From Roseiarcus sp963758335 (GTDB lineage: Bacteria > Pseudomonadota > Alphaproteobacteria > Rhizobiales > Beijerinckiaceae), in NCBI GenBank assembly GCA_963758335.1, contig CAVWVF010000001.1, forward strand, positions 310,001 through 374,000: a stretch of 64,000 nucleotides of DNA, written 5' to 3'. Numbering within the stretch: the first letter of the stretch is position 1; each line of letters opens with the position of its first letter. The notes beneath the pieces were generated by a model, which worked only from the letters and a program-made list of their open reading frames with translations, had not been told where the DNA came from and made no database searches. Below, in pieces: positions 45,466-53,493 of this stretch. The translations under genes and the position numbers were made by a program.

Positions 45466-46764
45466 CTAAGTAGCGCGAGCCGCCTCGCCGCGCAGCTCGC
45501 CGACCAGATAGAGCGATCCGGTGATGAAGAGCCACGCGCCGGCCCTTTCCGCCAGTTCGAGGCCGCGGCGGAACGCCTTGTGCGGATCGCGCTCGACCTC
45601 GCTCGCAAGGCCGAGCGCGCGCGCGATTGCGTGAAGGTCCCGGGCGGGGCGGCCGCGGTTGGTCGAGGGCAGGTCGGTGAACACGACCGCGGACGCGCGC
45701 CGGCGGAGTTCGGCCAAAAACCCGCGCGCGTCCTTGTCGGCGGCCAGCGCGACGACCGCGACGCATGGCGCGGCGAGTTCGGGCGCGCGCGAAAGGTCCG
45801 CCAGCACCGCAGCCAGATTGAAGGGCACATGCGCGCCGTCGAACACGAGCGGGACGCGCGAGCCTCCGACCTCGACGTCACGGCGCTCCATCCGGCCGAT
45901 GAGCCGGGCGGCGGCGCGCGTGCGGGCGTCGAGGAGCCCGGCGCCGACCGGCTCTCCCGACCGCGTGCGCACGCCCCTTTGGCCGAGCTGATCGAGGACG
46001 ACGCCGGCGAGCGCGACATTGGTCTCCTCGATGGTCGCGCCGGGCGCCGGAGCCGCGCGCACGACGGGACAGCCGAGCTCGTCGGCCCGGGCCAGAAGCA
46101 CGAGGCCTGCTTCGTCGTCGCGATCGAGGGTCGTGACGAGAACCGCGCCGGGCTTCAGGATGCCGACCTTTTCGCGGGCGATCGCCGCACTTGTCTCACC
46201 GAGGATTTCGGTGTGCTCGAGCGCGATATTGGTGACGACGGCGATCTCGCCTTCCACGATGTTCGTGGAGTCGAGCCGGCCGCCGAGACCGACCTCGACG
46301 ACCGCCCATTCGACGCGCGCCTCGCGAAAGATCAGGAAGGCGGCGGAGGTGAGAAGATCGAACCAGGTCGCGTCCGCGGCCGCCGTCCTGGCGCGGCGCG
46401 CGTCCTCATAGGCGTCGAGCGCCTGTGTGAGCGCTCCGGCCAGCGTCGATTCCTCGACGTCGGCCCCTTGAAGGCTGACCCGTTCCGTCACCCGCTCGAC
46501 ATGCGGCGAGCCGTAGCGGCCGACTGCGAGCCCGGCGCGCGCGAGCGCGGCTTCGATCAGGGCCGCGACCGACCCCTTGCCCTTGGTGCCAGCCACATGG
46601 ATCGAGCGGAAAGCCTTATGCGGATCGCCGAGCCGAGCGGCGAGATCAAGGATCGGCGCGAGGCCGACGCGCATCGTTTTGCGCGGCCGCCGCTCCCAGT
46701 CGGTCAGCCTGTCGAGCCGCGCCATCGCCTCGGCGAGCTCGCGATTTTCGACCAGCAACGGCAT
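45466..46764 (-). CDS. folC: Folylpolyglutamate/dihydrofolate synthase, operon paralogue
   Basis: 432 residues, Mur-ligase fold. ATP loop SIHVAGTKGKGSVAALIEAA, then YGSPHVERVTERVSLQG, VVEVGLGGRLDSTNIV, and VTNIALEHTEILGETSAAIA; C-domain VFDGAHVPFNLAAVLADL. Adds glutamates to tetrahydrofolate, which raises affinity for C1 enzymes and retains folate in the cell. Starts 1 bp after the RACo stop, so it is the last gene of the corrinoid operon; FolC in such operons is uncommon. Some motif residues differ from housekeeping FolC (VGLGGRLDSTN is kept; the Lys-carbamate region is less clear), so it may be specialised. A broken duplicate of its 3' end lies at 43.4 kb. Confidence 0.9.
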   Translation of the reverse strand: MPLLVENRELAEAMARLDRLTDWERRPRKTMRVGLAPILDLAARLGDPHKAFRSIHVAGTKGKGSVAALIEAALARAGLAVGRYGSPHVERVTERVSLQGADVEESTLAGALTQALDAYEDARRARTAAADATWFDLLTSAAFLIFREARVEWAVVEVGLGGRLDSTNIVEGEIAVVTNIALEHTEILGETSAAIAREKVGILKPGAVLVTTLDRDDEAGLVLLARADELGCPVVRAAPAPGATIEETNVALAGVVLDQLGQRGVRTRSGEPVGAGLLDARTRAAARLIGRMERRDVEVGGSRVPLVFDGAHVPFNLAAVLADLSRAPELAAPCVAVVALAADKDARGFLAELRRRASAVVFTDLPSTNRGRPARDLHAIARALGLASEVERDPHKAFRRGLELAERAGAWLFITGSLYLVGELRGEAARAT

Positions 46765-46765
46765 A

Positions 46766-48775
46766 TCAGGCCCCGTCGGGCGACCCTGCCCGCCGGCGGC
46801 GCCGGCCCGCTGCGGTCATCGCCTCTTGCGGCGCTGGCAGGTCGATCTGCCGGGCGAGGTTCGGGAAGGGGTCGGTCTTGTTGGGGATCGCCATCGCGGC
46901 GACGAACAGGTTCTGGAAGTTCGGCTCGATCGCGGTCTCGATCTTCTCGATCTGTCGCACGACGCGCTCGATCTCGGCGCGGGCGGCAAGGTTCAGAAGC
47001 GCGACGCGCGCGCCCGTTCCGGCGGCGTTGCCGGCGCTCGCGACCTTGGCGAGATCGCAGTCGGGGATGAGGCCGAGCGCCATCGCATAGACCGGATCGA
47101 TCTGGGCGCCGAAAGCGCCGGCGAGGGTCACCCGTTCCGGCGCGGCGCCGCGCCTCTCGATCAGAAGCTTCGCTCCCGCATAGAGCGCCGCCTTGGCGAG
47201 CTGGATCGCGCGGACGTCGGTCTGGTAGACGAGAAGCCTCGGCGGCCCCTCGTTCAGCACATAGGCGAAGGTGCGGCCGACCGCCTCGACACGCGGCGAG
47301 CGCGCGGCGAGCGTCCCGTCGATGACGCCGTCCTGGGAGATGATTCCGGCGAGATACATCTCGGCGATCGCCTCGATGATCCCCGAGCCGCAGACGCCGG
47401 TGACGCCGGTGTTCGCGGTTCGCTCTGCGAAGCCCGGGTCGTCCGACCAGAGGTCGCAGCCGATCGCCTTGAAGCGCGGCTCGAGGGTCGCCCGATTGAT
47501 GCGGATACGCTCGATTGCGCCCGGCGCCGCGCGCTGGCCGCAGGAGATCTGCGCGCCCTCGAAAGCCGGGCCGGTTGGCGACGAGGCCGCGAGCAGACGC
47601 TCGCGGTTGCCGAACACGATTTCGGCGTTGGTGCCCATGTCGACGATGAGCCTCAGCTCGTCGCCGAGATAGGGCGCCTCGGCCAGCACGACACCCGCCG
47701 TGTCGGCTCCGACGTGGCCGGCGATGCAGGGCAGGGCGTAGACGAACGCGCCGGGCGCGATGTCGAGACCGAGATCGCGCGCGCGCGCCTCGTAGGCGCC
47801 GTCAATCGTCAGCACGAAGGGTGCGCCGCCGATCTCGGTCGGATCGAGGCCGAGGACGAGATGATGCATGATCGGGTTGCCGACCAGGGTCGCTTCGACA
47901 ATCTCGCTCCGCGCGACGTCGGCTCGAGCCGCCGCTTCGCCGATCAGCGCGTTCATCGCTTCGCGGACGCTGAGCGTGAGCTCCGCGTCGCCGCCCGGAT
48001 TCATCATCACATAGGATACGCGGCTCATCAGGTCTTCGCCGAAGCGGATCTGCGGGTTCATCGCGCCGACCGAGGCGACGACCGCGCCGGTCATGAGGTC
48101 GCAGAGATAGACGGCAATGGTGGTCGAGCCGACGTCGACGGCGACGCCGAAGGCGCGCTCTGCGAAGCCGGGGAAGATCGCGACGATGTCGCGCCCCTTG
48201 CGCACGGCTATGGTCGCCTTCCATCCGCCGGCACGCAACGTCTTCTGCAAATTCGCGAGGGTGGCGAGGTCCGCCACCGCGTCGGCGACGCCCCATTGCG
48301 CGGCGAGCGCCTCCTGCAGGCGGCGGAAGTCGCTCGCCGGCTCGCGCAGGCTCGGCTCGCGGATCTCGACGCAGTGCAGCCGCACGACCGGATCGATCTC
48401 GATCGGATGCTCCTCGGCGCGCTTGCGCACCACCTGCCGGTGGACCTGGCTCTCCGCCGGCACGTCGACGACGAGGTCGCCGCAAACCTTCGCCTGGCAG
48501 CCGAGCCGCCGCCCCGGCGCGAGCGGTCCTCGTTTGTCGGCGTAACGCTGTTCGACCTCGTTCCAGGGCGTGGCGTGACGGCTACGCGAATCGATCGCGT
48601 GCTTGGCGAACTGCCCCTCGGCGACCTCGATCTGGCAGCGCCCGCAGATGCCCCGCCCGCCGCAGACCGAATCGAGATCGACGCCGAGCGTGCGCGCCGC
48701 GGCGAGCAGGTCCGTCCCCTCGGCGAAGTCGCCGCGTTTGCCCGACGGCGTGAAGACGACGCGATAGACGCTCAA
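46766..48775 (-). CDS. RACo-type corrinoid activation protein (ASKHA, 2Fe-2S)
   Basis: 669 residues; TTG start at 48775. N-terminal 2Fe-2S ferredoxin domain: DSVCGGRGICGRCQIEV and RRLGCQAKV give the four Cys. Then a linker and two ASKHA (actin-like ATPase) domains: FGVAVDVGSTTIAVYLCDL, LRLIVDMGTNAEIVFGN, TGVTGVCGSGIIEAIAEMYL and VTLAGAFGAQIDPVYAMALG. This is the DUF4445 reductive activator of corrinoid proteins: ATP-driven reduction of inactive Co(II) to Co(I). It serves the corrinoid protein at 52540 in the same operon. C-terminus basic. Confidence 0.93.
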   Translation of the reverse strand: MSVYRVVFTPSGKRGDFAEGTDLLAAARTLGVDLDSVCGGRGICGRCQIEVAEGQFAKHAIDSRSRHATPWNEVEQRYADKRGPLAPGRRLGCQAKVCGDLVVDVPAESQVHRQVVRKRAEEHPIEIDPVVRLHCVEIREPSLREPASDFRRLQEALAAQWGVADAVADLATLANLQKTLRAGGWKATIAVRKGRDIVAIFPGFAERAFGVAVDVGSTTIAVYLCDLMTGAVVASVGAMNPQIRFGEDLMSRVSYVMMNPGGDAELTLSVREAMNALIGEAAARADVARSEIVEATLVGNPIMHHLVLGLDPTEIGGAPFVLTIDGAYEARARDLGLDIAPGAFVYALPCIAGHVGADTAGVVLAEAPYLGDELRLIVDMGTNAEIVFGNRERLLAASSPTGPAFEGAQISCGQRAAPGAIERIRINRATLEPRFKAIGCDLWSDDPGFAERTANTGVTGVCGSGIIEAIAEMYLAGIISQDGVIDGTLAARSPRVEAVGRTFAYVLNEGPPRLLVYQTDVRAIQLAKAALYAGAKLLIERRGAAPERVTLAGAFGAQIDPVYAMALGLIPDCDLAKVASAGNAAGTGARVALLNLAARAEIERVVRQIEKIETAIEPNFQNLFVAAMAIPNKTDPFPNLARQIDLPAPQEAMTAAGRRRRRAGSPDGA

Positions 48776-48785
48776 AACCAGACTC

Positions 48786-49688
48786 TCAGGCCTTGGCGCG
48801 CCGCCGCCCCTCGCGCCGCCCGCCGGCCGGCTCGCCGCCGGAGGCCGGCTCGCGATATTTGCGGATCCATTGGCCGCAGTTGGGGTCGTGACCCATCACC
48901 ACGTCGGCCCCGAGGATCGCCTGGATGTCCTCGGCGTGCAGCGGATTCATGATCGCGGAAGTGAGGCCCGCGCCGATCATCATCGGCAGGAAGGTCGCTG
49001 CGAGCCCGCGCCGGTTCGGAAGGCCGAAGGAGAAGTTGGAGGCCCCGCAGCTGGTGTTGACCTCGAGCTCGCCGTGCAGGCGGCGCAGGAGATACATCAG
49101 CCGCGCGCCGGCGTCATTGATCGCGCCGACCGGCATGACGAGCGGATCGACGACGACGTCCTCGCGCCGGATACCGTGATCCATGGCGCGCTCGACGATC
49201 TTCTTGGCGACCGCGAAGCGGACGTCCGGGTCCTCGGAGATGCCGGTCTCGTCGTTGGAGATCGCAATGACGGCGGCGCCGTACTTCTTGACGAGCGGCA
49301 ACACCCGCTCGAGCCGCTCCTCTTCGCCGGTCACCGAATTGACCAGCGGCTTGCCCTCGTAGACCGCGAGCCCCGCCTCGAGCGCCTCGACGATCGAGGA
49401 ATCGATCGACAGCGGGACCTCGACGGTCTCCTGCACCATCCTGATGCATTCGGCCAAGATTCGCGGCTCGTCGGCAAGCGGGATGCCCGCGTTGACGTCG
49501 AGCATCTGCGCGCCGGCCTCGACCTGGGCGATCGCCTCGGCGACCACCCGGCCGTAGTCGCCCGCCGCCATCTCGGCCGCGAGCTGCTTCCGGCCCGTCG
49601 GGTTGATCCGCTCGCCGATCATCACGAACCGGCGCTCGAAGCCGATGACGACTTCTTTAGAGGCGGAGGAGACGAAGGTGTCGGTCAT
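48786..49688 (-). CDS. Methyltetrahydrofolate:corrinoid methyltransferase (pterin-binding)
   Basis: 300 residues, TIM-barrel pterin-binding family (AcsE/MtgA/MtrH-like). MIGERINPTGRKQLAAEM, QVEAGAQMLDVNAGIPLAD, VPLSIDSSIVEALEAGL, KPLVNSVTGEEERLERVL and VNTSCGASNFSFGLPNRR carry the folate-binding Asn/Asp residues. Transfers methyl between THF and the operon corrinoid protein. In a catabolic direction it would unload methyl-cobalamin onto THF, as MtgA/MtqA do in quaternary-amine use. Basic tail of 30 residues. Confidence 0.92.
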   Translation of the reverse strand: MTDTFVSSASKEVVIGFERRFVMIGERINPTGRKQLAAEMAAGDYGRVVAEAIAQVEAGAQMLDVNAGIPLADEPRILAECIRMVQETVEVPLSIDSSIVEALEAGLAVYEGKPLVNSVTGEEERLERVLPLVKKYGAAVIAISNDETGISEDPDVRFAVAKKIVERAMDHGIRREDVVVDPLVMPVGAINDAGARLMYLLRRLHGELEVNTSCGASNFSFGLPNRRGLAATFLPMMIGAGLTSAIMNPLHAEDIQAILGADVVMGHDPNCGQWIRKYREPASGGEPAGGRREGRRRAKA

Positions 49689-49720
49689 TGAGGGTTATTC
49701 CTGGACAAAAGGTTTGGCGT

Positions 49721-49843
49721 CGTTGCGAGGAGCGCAGCGACCGTCATTGCGAGGACGCCGAGCGTTGCAAGGGGGACGAAGCAATCCATCCGCTGCCGCA
49801 AGTGGAGAGAGTGGATTGCTTCGCTGCGCTCGCAATGACGACA
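49721..49843. repeat. Palindromic intergenic repeat extending into metF
   Basis: Contains GTCATTGCGAGG at the left and CGCAATGACGAC at the right, and the inner pair CGAAGCAATCCAT / GTGGATTGCTTCG. This is the dispersed CGAAGCAATCCA-type element frequent in Hyphomicrobiales. Part of it is translated as the last 30 residues of MetF. Confidence 0.8.
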
Positions 49844-50886
49844 CTCATCCCGCCTCCAGAACTCTCGACCGGCTGCATATTCGGAACGAACGATCTCCGC
49901 CAGGGGGCGCGGCCGCGGAGAACGCCCAATTCGGCGACGATTTCGGCGATGGCCCGGCTCTGGCGGTAGGCCATCACATGGACGCCAGCCACGCCCGGCT
50001 CCTCCCGCAGGGCCTGGATCATTTCGATGCAGATGCGCTTTCCTTCGGCCTTCTGGTCGACCGCGCCTTCGAGCCGCGCGACGATCGGGTCGGGGATGTG
50101 AACGCCCGCCATGTTGGCGCGCATCCAGCGCGCCGCCCTCGCGGAGGCGAGCGGGCCGACGCCGGCCAGGATGAAGTATTTCCTGTCGAGCCCCATGTCG
50201 CGCGCCTTGGCCATGAAGGCGCGAAACATCGTGAGGTCGAAGCAATATTGGGTCTGCACGAACTGGGCGCCCGCGGCGATTTTCTTCGCGAGCCTCAGCA
50301 CGCGGAACTCGATCGGCGGCGCGAAGGGATTTTCGGCCGCGCCGAGAAAGACGCGCGGCGGCGTCGTCAGCCGGCGGCCCGACAGGAACCGGCTCTCGTC
50401 CCGCATCATGCGGATGACCGAAAGAAGCGAGATCGAGTCGAGGTCGAAGACGGGTTTGGCTTCCGGGTGGTCGCCACATTGCACCCCGTCGCCGGTGAAG
50501 CACAGCACGTTGCCGACTCCGAGCGCCGCCGCGCCGAGCACCGCGCCCTGGATGGCGATGCGGTTATAGTCGCGACAGGAGATCTGCAGCACCGGCGAAT
50601 AGCCGATGCGGGTGAGGATCGCGCAGACCGCGACGCTCGACATGTGGCAATGGGCGCCCGAGCCGTCGGTCGCGTTGATGCCGTCGACCCAGCCCTCGTA
50701 GGCTTCCGCCGCTTCGCGCACCTCCTCGGCGTCGGCCGAATCGGGGGGGCTCAATTCGGCGGTGACGGCGAATTCTCCGCGGCGCAGGACACGCTCGAGC
50801 CGCCCGCGCGAGGAGTGGCCTGGCAGGTCGATCAGCGGCTCGGAGGGGTCAACGCCGAGATCATGCGGATGGGGAGCAGCGCTCAC
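49744..50886 (-). CDS. metF: Methylenetetrahydrofolate reductase family protein (MetF)
   Basis: 380 residues from GTG 50886, overlapping the metV stop (GTGA). FAD-TIM barrel: FAVTAELSPPDSADAEEV, GINATDGSGAHCHMSSVAV, LQISCRDYNRIAIQGAVLG, NVLCFTGDG, AKKIAAGAQFVQTQYCFDL and YFILAGVGPLASARAARWM. In this operon it would oxidise methyl-THF to methylene-THF, with MetV. The last 30 residues (ASAAKQSTLST... ) come from the intergenic repeat and are probably dispensable. No NADH-binding domain is evident, fitting a MetV-linked type. Confidence 0.9.
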   Translation of the reverse strand: MSAAPHPHDLGVDPSEPLIDLPGHSSRGRLERVLRRGEFAVTAELSPPDSADAEEVREAAEAYEGWVDGINATDGSGAHCHMSSVAVCAILTRIGYSPVLQISCRDYNRIAIQGAVLGAAALGVGNVLCFTGDGVQCGDHPEAKPVFDLDSISLLSVIRMMRDESRFLSGRRLTTPPRVFLGAAENPFAPPIEFRVLRLAKKIAAGAQFVQTQYCFDLTMFRAFMAKARDMGLDRKYFILAGVGPLASARAARWMRANMAGVHIPDPIVARLEGAVDQKAEGKRICIEMIQALREEPGVAGVHVMAYRQSRAIAEIVAELGVLRGRAPWRRSFVPNMQPVESSGGGMSVVIASAAKQSTLSTCGSGWIASSPLQRSASSQ

Positions 50887-51392
50887 GCCCGCGCCCTCTC
50901 GCGCGCCAGACTGAGCCAGGTCGAAGAGCCTTTGCGCCCGTGATCGAGCGGCGGCAGCACCTCGGCGATCGCCGCGCCGCCGCGCATAGCGCGGCTGCCC
51001 TCCCAGGCCTTCACCCAGACGCAGGGCGTCTCAGGATAGACCTCGCAATTGCCGTCGGCGCGGACGCCCCCGCATGGGCCGTTGCGCATCCCCTTGGGGC
51101 AGTTCATCGGGCAGGACATGCCGGTCTTCGACAGGACGCAGGCGCCACACATGCGGCAATCGAACAGGAGGCCTTTGACGGTCGCCTCGAGCGCCGCGAC
51201 CGGGCGCTCGAGCCGGTCGTAGCCGACGCGCGCGAGCATGGGCGCCGCGCGCGCCAGCGCCGCCTCGAAGCGCGCGTAGACGCGCTCCATGAGCGCTGCG
51301 TGGCGCACGCTCCAGAGCCTCATGTGAGGATTGCGTCCCGGCGGCGGCCGCTTGCCGCGCGGCTCGAAGGCGGAGGGGACGAGCCGCGTCAC
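50883..51392 (-). CDS. metV: MetV-like MTHFR C-terminal zinc/FeS-type partner
   Basis: 169 residues, PF12225 type. Cys block LLFDCRMCGACVLSKTGMSC followed by PMNCPKGMRNGPCGGVRADG and CEVYPETPCVW: at least seven Cys, suited for zinc or an FeS cluster. In acetogens MetV pairs with MetF and transfers electrons from ferredoxin-type carriers. GTG 51392 overlaps the upstream stop (GTGA). Gene order metV-metF is conserved with corrinoid methyl-transfer operons. Confidence 0.9.
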   Translation of the reverse strand: MTRLVPSAFEPRGKRPPPGRNPHMRLWSVRHAALMERVYARFEAALARAAPMLARVGYDRLERPVAALEATVKGLLFDCRMCGACVLSKTGMSCPMNCPKGMRNGPCGGVRADGNCEVYPETPCVWVKAWEGSRAMRGGAAIAEVLPPLDHGRKGSSTWLSLARERARA

Positions 51393-51694
51393 GACGGCGC
51401 TTCGCGCCCGTCATGCTTGGCGAGGACCGCGAGGCGGTGAGTGTCGTACTCGGCCTCGAGCCGGGCCGCCGCCGCATCGGCTTCGCCCTCGAGATCGTCG
51501 CCGCAGGCGACGGGCTCGCCGCGGCGCCAGTCGGCGAGATAATCGTCCGCGCTTTTCGCTCCGGCGTGCATCGCGGCGGCGTCGATCGCGCGGATGAAGC
51601 GCTCCGACAATTCCCGTTTGGCGGCCTGGCGCCCGGACTTGACGATGACCTGGCTCGGGATGTCGCGCCAGTAGACGGTGATCAGGCTGGCCAT
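51389..51694 (-). CDS. 'Virulence factor' domain protein (PF13769-like)
   Basis: 101 residues from ATG 51694: ASLITVYWRDIPSQVIVKSG, QAAKRELSERFIRAIDAAA, SADDYLADWRRGEPV. This matches the small 'virulence factor' family found in alphaproteobacterial corrinoid/MttB operons; the name is historical and has no functional support here. Start overlaps the DUF1638 end by 13 bp and the stop overlaps metV by 4 bp, so it is strictly coupled. Acidic C-terminus. Likely an accessory for the methyl-transfer complex. Confidence 0.85.
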   Translation of the reverse strand: MASLITVYWRDIPSQVIVKSGRQAAKRELSERFIRAIDAAAMHAGAKSADDYLADWRRGEPVACGDDLEGEADAAAARLEAEYDTHRLAVLAKHDGREAPS

Positions 51695-52287
51695 GGCGTC
51701 GCCCTCTTCTCGATCGCGTCGTCTGGCGTCTCTTCGTTCAGGAAGCGCGCCAGGCCGCCGAGTCCGGTGAAGCGGCGCTCGTAGGCGAGGCCGAGTCTCG
51801 CCGCCGCCGCCCTGGCCTTGGCCGTCGTTTCCGGATCGTCGACTTGCGCGAGATGGACGACGCGGCGGTAGGCGCGGAAGTAGTCGTCGCGCAATTCCGG
51901 GAAGCGGTCGAGGCCGAGCCCCTTGAAGACGAGCGTGTCGAAATGGCGGGCGAGGAAGTCGGTCAGATAGAAAGTGCCCGGCTCCTCCTCGGCGAGCGCG
52001 GCGAAGACCTGTTCGCCCGCGTAGAAGGCGTAGCAATGCGCGCCGGCGATCCGCCTGACGCCTTCCTCGGCGAGGACGCGGTCGAGCGCGCCGCCCGTGC
52101 CGCAATCGCCATAGAGGCACAGGATCTCGTCGTAAGACGCGCGATTGGCGCGGATTTTTGCCCGCATCGCCTCGGGGATCCGCTCGGGACGGTTGTGCAA
52201 GCTCGCCGGCAGGCAGGCGAGGTCGATCCAGTCGAGCCTGAGCGCCAGCACTTCGCGGGCGAGCGCGCCGCAGGCGATGGCGAGCAC
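51682..52287 (-). CDS. DUF1638 protein (PF07796-like), corrinoid operon accessory
   Basis: About 201 residues from GTG 52287 (VLAIACGALAREVLAL). Conserved blocks: LHNRPERIPEAMRAKIRAN, YDEILCLYGDCGTGGALDRV (Gly-rich, Cys), GAHCYAFYAGEQVFAALAEE, GTFYLTDFLARHFDTLVFKG. DUF1638 proteins accompany corrinoid methyltransferases; role unproven. The frame is open to 52524 but those bases are a mobile palindromic repeat (52360-52483), and no start lies between it and GTG 52287. The repeat may have displaced the native start. Confidence 0.85.
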   Translation of the reverse strand: MLAIACGALAREVLALRLDWIDLACLPASLHNRPERIPEAMRAKIRANRASYDEILCLYGDCGTGGALDRVLAEEGVRRIAGAHCYAFYAGEQVFAALAEEEPGTFYLTDFLARHFDTLVFKGLGLDRFPELRDDYFRAYRRVVHLAQVDDPETTAKARAAAARLGLAYERRFTGLGGLARFLNEETPDDAIEKRATPWPA

Positions 52288-52359
52288 CTTGCGCGCGCCT
52301 TCTTTGCGGCGCGGATAGCTCGCCTCGGCCTCGATGTCGGCGGCCGCGCGCTGCCCGTG

Positions 52360-52483
52360 ATTGTCATCCCCGCGAACGCGGAGATCCAGATTACGAGGCG
52401 CGGTCGTTTGTCGCAATGAAGCCGCATCGACGACAGACGTCCGCGACGCCTCTCTGGACCCCCGCATGCGCGGGGGTGACAAT
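52360..52483. repeat. MITE-like inverted pair of palindromic repeats
   Basis: ATTGTCATCCCCGCGAACGC...GATCCAGA (52360-52390) faces its inverse TCTGGACCCCCGCATG...GGGTGACAAT (52453-52483), about 60 bp apart. Each half is the usual TCATCCCCGCG-type Hyphomicrobiales repeat; together they look like a small element. It lies between the corrinoid gene and DUF1638. Confidence 0.75.
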
Positions 52484-52539
52484 CTTCGGGTTACGGGCGT
52501 GAGGATCACAGAACTTTGAGCCACCGGTCGTCTCAGCCC

Positions 52540-53247
52540 TTACACCTGTACGCGGGCCTGCACAGTGCCCTGCCGGCGGGCGAGCAGGGTTTTTGCGGTC
52601 TCGACCGTCACCGCCGCGTCGCGGCAATAGGCGTCGGCGCCGATCGCTTCCGCGAAAGCTTCATTGAGCGGCGCGCCGCCGACCAGCACGATATGGTCGT
52701 TGCGAATGCCTTTTTCCTTCAGCGTGTCGATGACGACCTTCATGTAGGGCATGGTCGTCGTCAGCAGGGCCGACATGCCGAGGATCTCGGGTTGATGCCG
52801 CTCGATCGCCTCGAGATATTTGTCGACGCTGTTGTTGATGCCGAGGTCGACCACCTCGAAGCCGGCGCCCTCCATCATCATCGACACCAGGTTCTTGCCG
52901 ATGTCGTGGATGTCGCCCTTGACGGTGCCGATCACCATCGTGCCCATCTTCGGCGCCCCGGTCGCCGCGAGCAGCGGCCGCAGGATCGCCATGCCGGCCT
53001 TCATCGCGTTGGCCGACATCAGCACTTCCGGCACGAACAGGATGCCGTCGCGGAAGTCGATGCCGACGATCCGCATGCCCTCGACCAGCGCCTTGGTCAG
53101 GACGTCGTAGGGCGCCCAGCCGCGGTCGAGCAGGATCCTGACGCCGTCCTCGATCTCCGCCTTGAGGCCGTCGTAGAGGTCGTCGTGCATCTGCTCGACG
53201 AGCTCGTCGTCGGAGAGGGTCGAAAGGTCGAGTTCGTCGTCGGCCAT
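52540..53247 (-). CDS. Corrinoid (B12-binding) methyl-carrier protein
   Basis: 235 residues, MtbC/MttC/MtgC type. N-terminal helical cap (ALVEGMRIVGIDFRDGILFV, PEVLMSANAMKAGMAILRPL), then the B12 Rossmann domain with DIHDIGKNLVSMMMEGAGFE (DxHxxG: His ligand to cobalt), VDLGINNSVDKYLEAIERH, and GMSALLTTTMPYMKVVIDT. Methyl groups from a substrate-specific methyltransferase are carried as methyl-Co(III). First gene of the operon; the substrate enzyme is not in the window. Complete. Confidence 0.94.
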   Translation of the reverse strand: MADDELDLSTLSDDELVEQMHDDLYDGLKAEIEDGVRILLDRGWAPYDVLTKALVEGMRIVGIDFRDGILFVPEVLMSANAMKAGMAILRPLLAATGAPKMGTMVIGTVKGDIHDIGKNLVSMMMEGAGFEVVDLGINNSVDKYLEAIERHQPEILGMSALLTTTMPYMKVVIDTLKEKGIRNDHIVLVGGAPLNEAFAEAIGADAYCRDAAVTVETAKTLLARRQGTVQARVQV

Positions 53248-53304
53248 GGCGTTGTTCCGGATTTGGGGTCAAAATCACTATGGCCGCCGGGCGTTCCAGG
53301 CAAA

Positions 53305-53344
53305 GCATAATAAAACCGGGGCGTCCCAAGTTTTTGCGATTCGC
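53305..53344 (+). repeat. 40-bp direct repeat flanking the TIR-WD40 gene (other copy 55694-55733)
   Basis: GCATAATAAA at the left and GTTTTTGCGATTCGC at the right of a 40-bp block occur at 53305-53344 and 55694-55733, same orientation; the middle differs. They bracket the TIR-WD40 gene on both sides. Confidence 0.65.
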
Positions 53345-53493
53345 GCCTCGTTCGCGCCCGCGCGCTGCGCCGAATCAAGCCGCGCCCAGACGACGCCCAC
53401 GCCATCATACGCCAGAGGCTTCGCGAGCAGCGAATGGATAGGTTTGGCGACGCGGGACGGTTCCTTGATTCTACAATCCAGCATAAAGACGGT

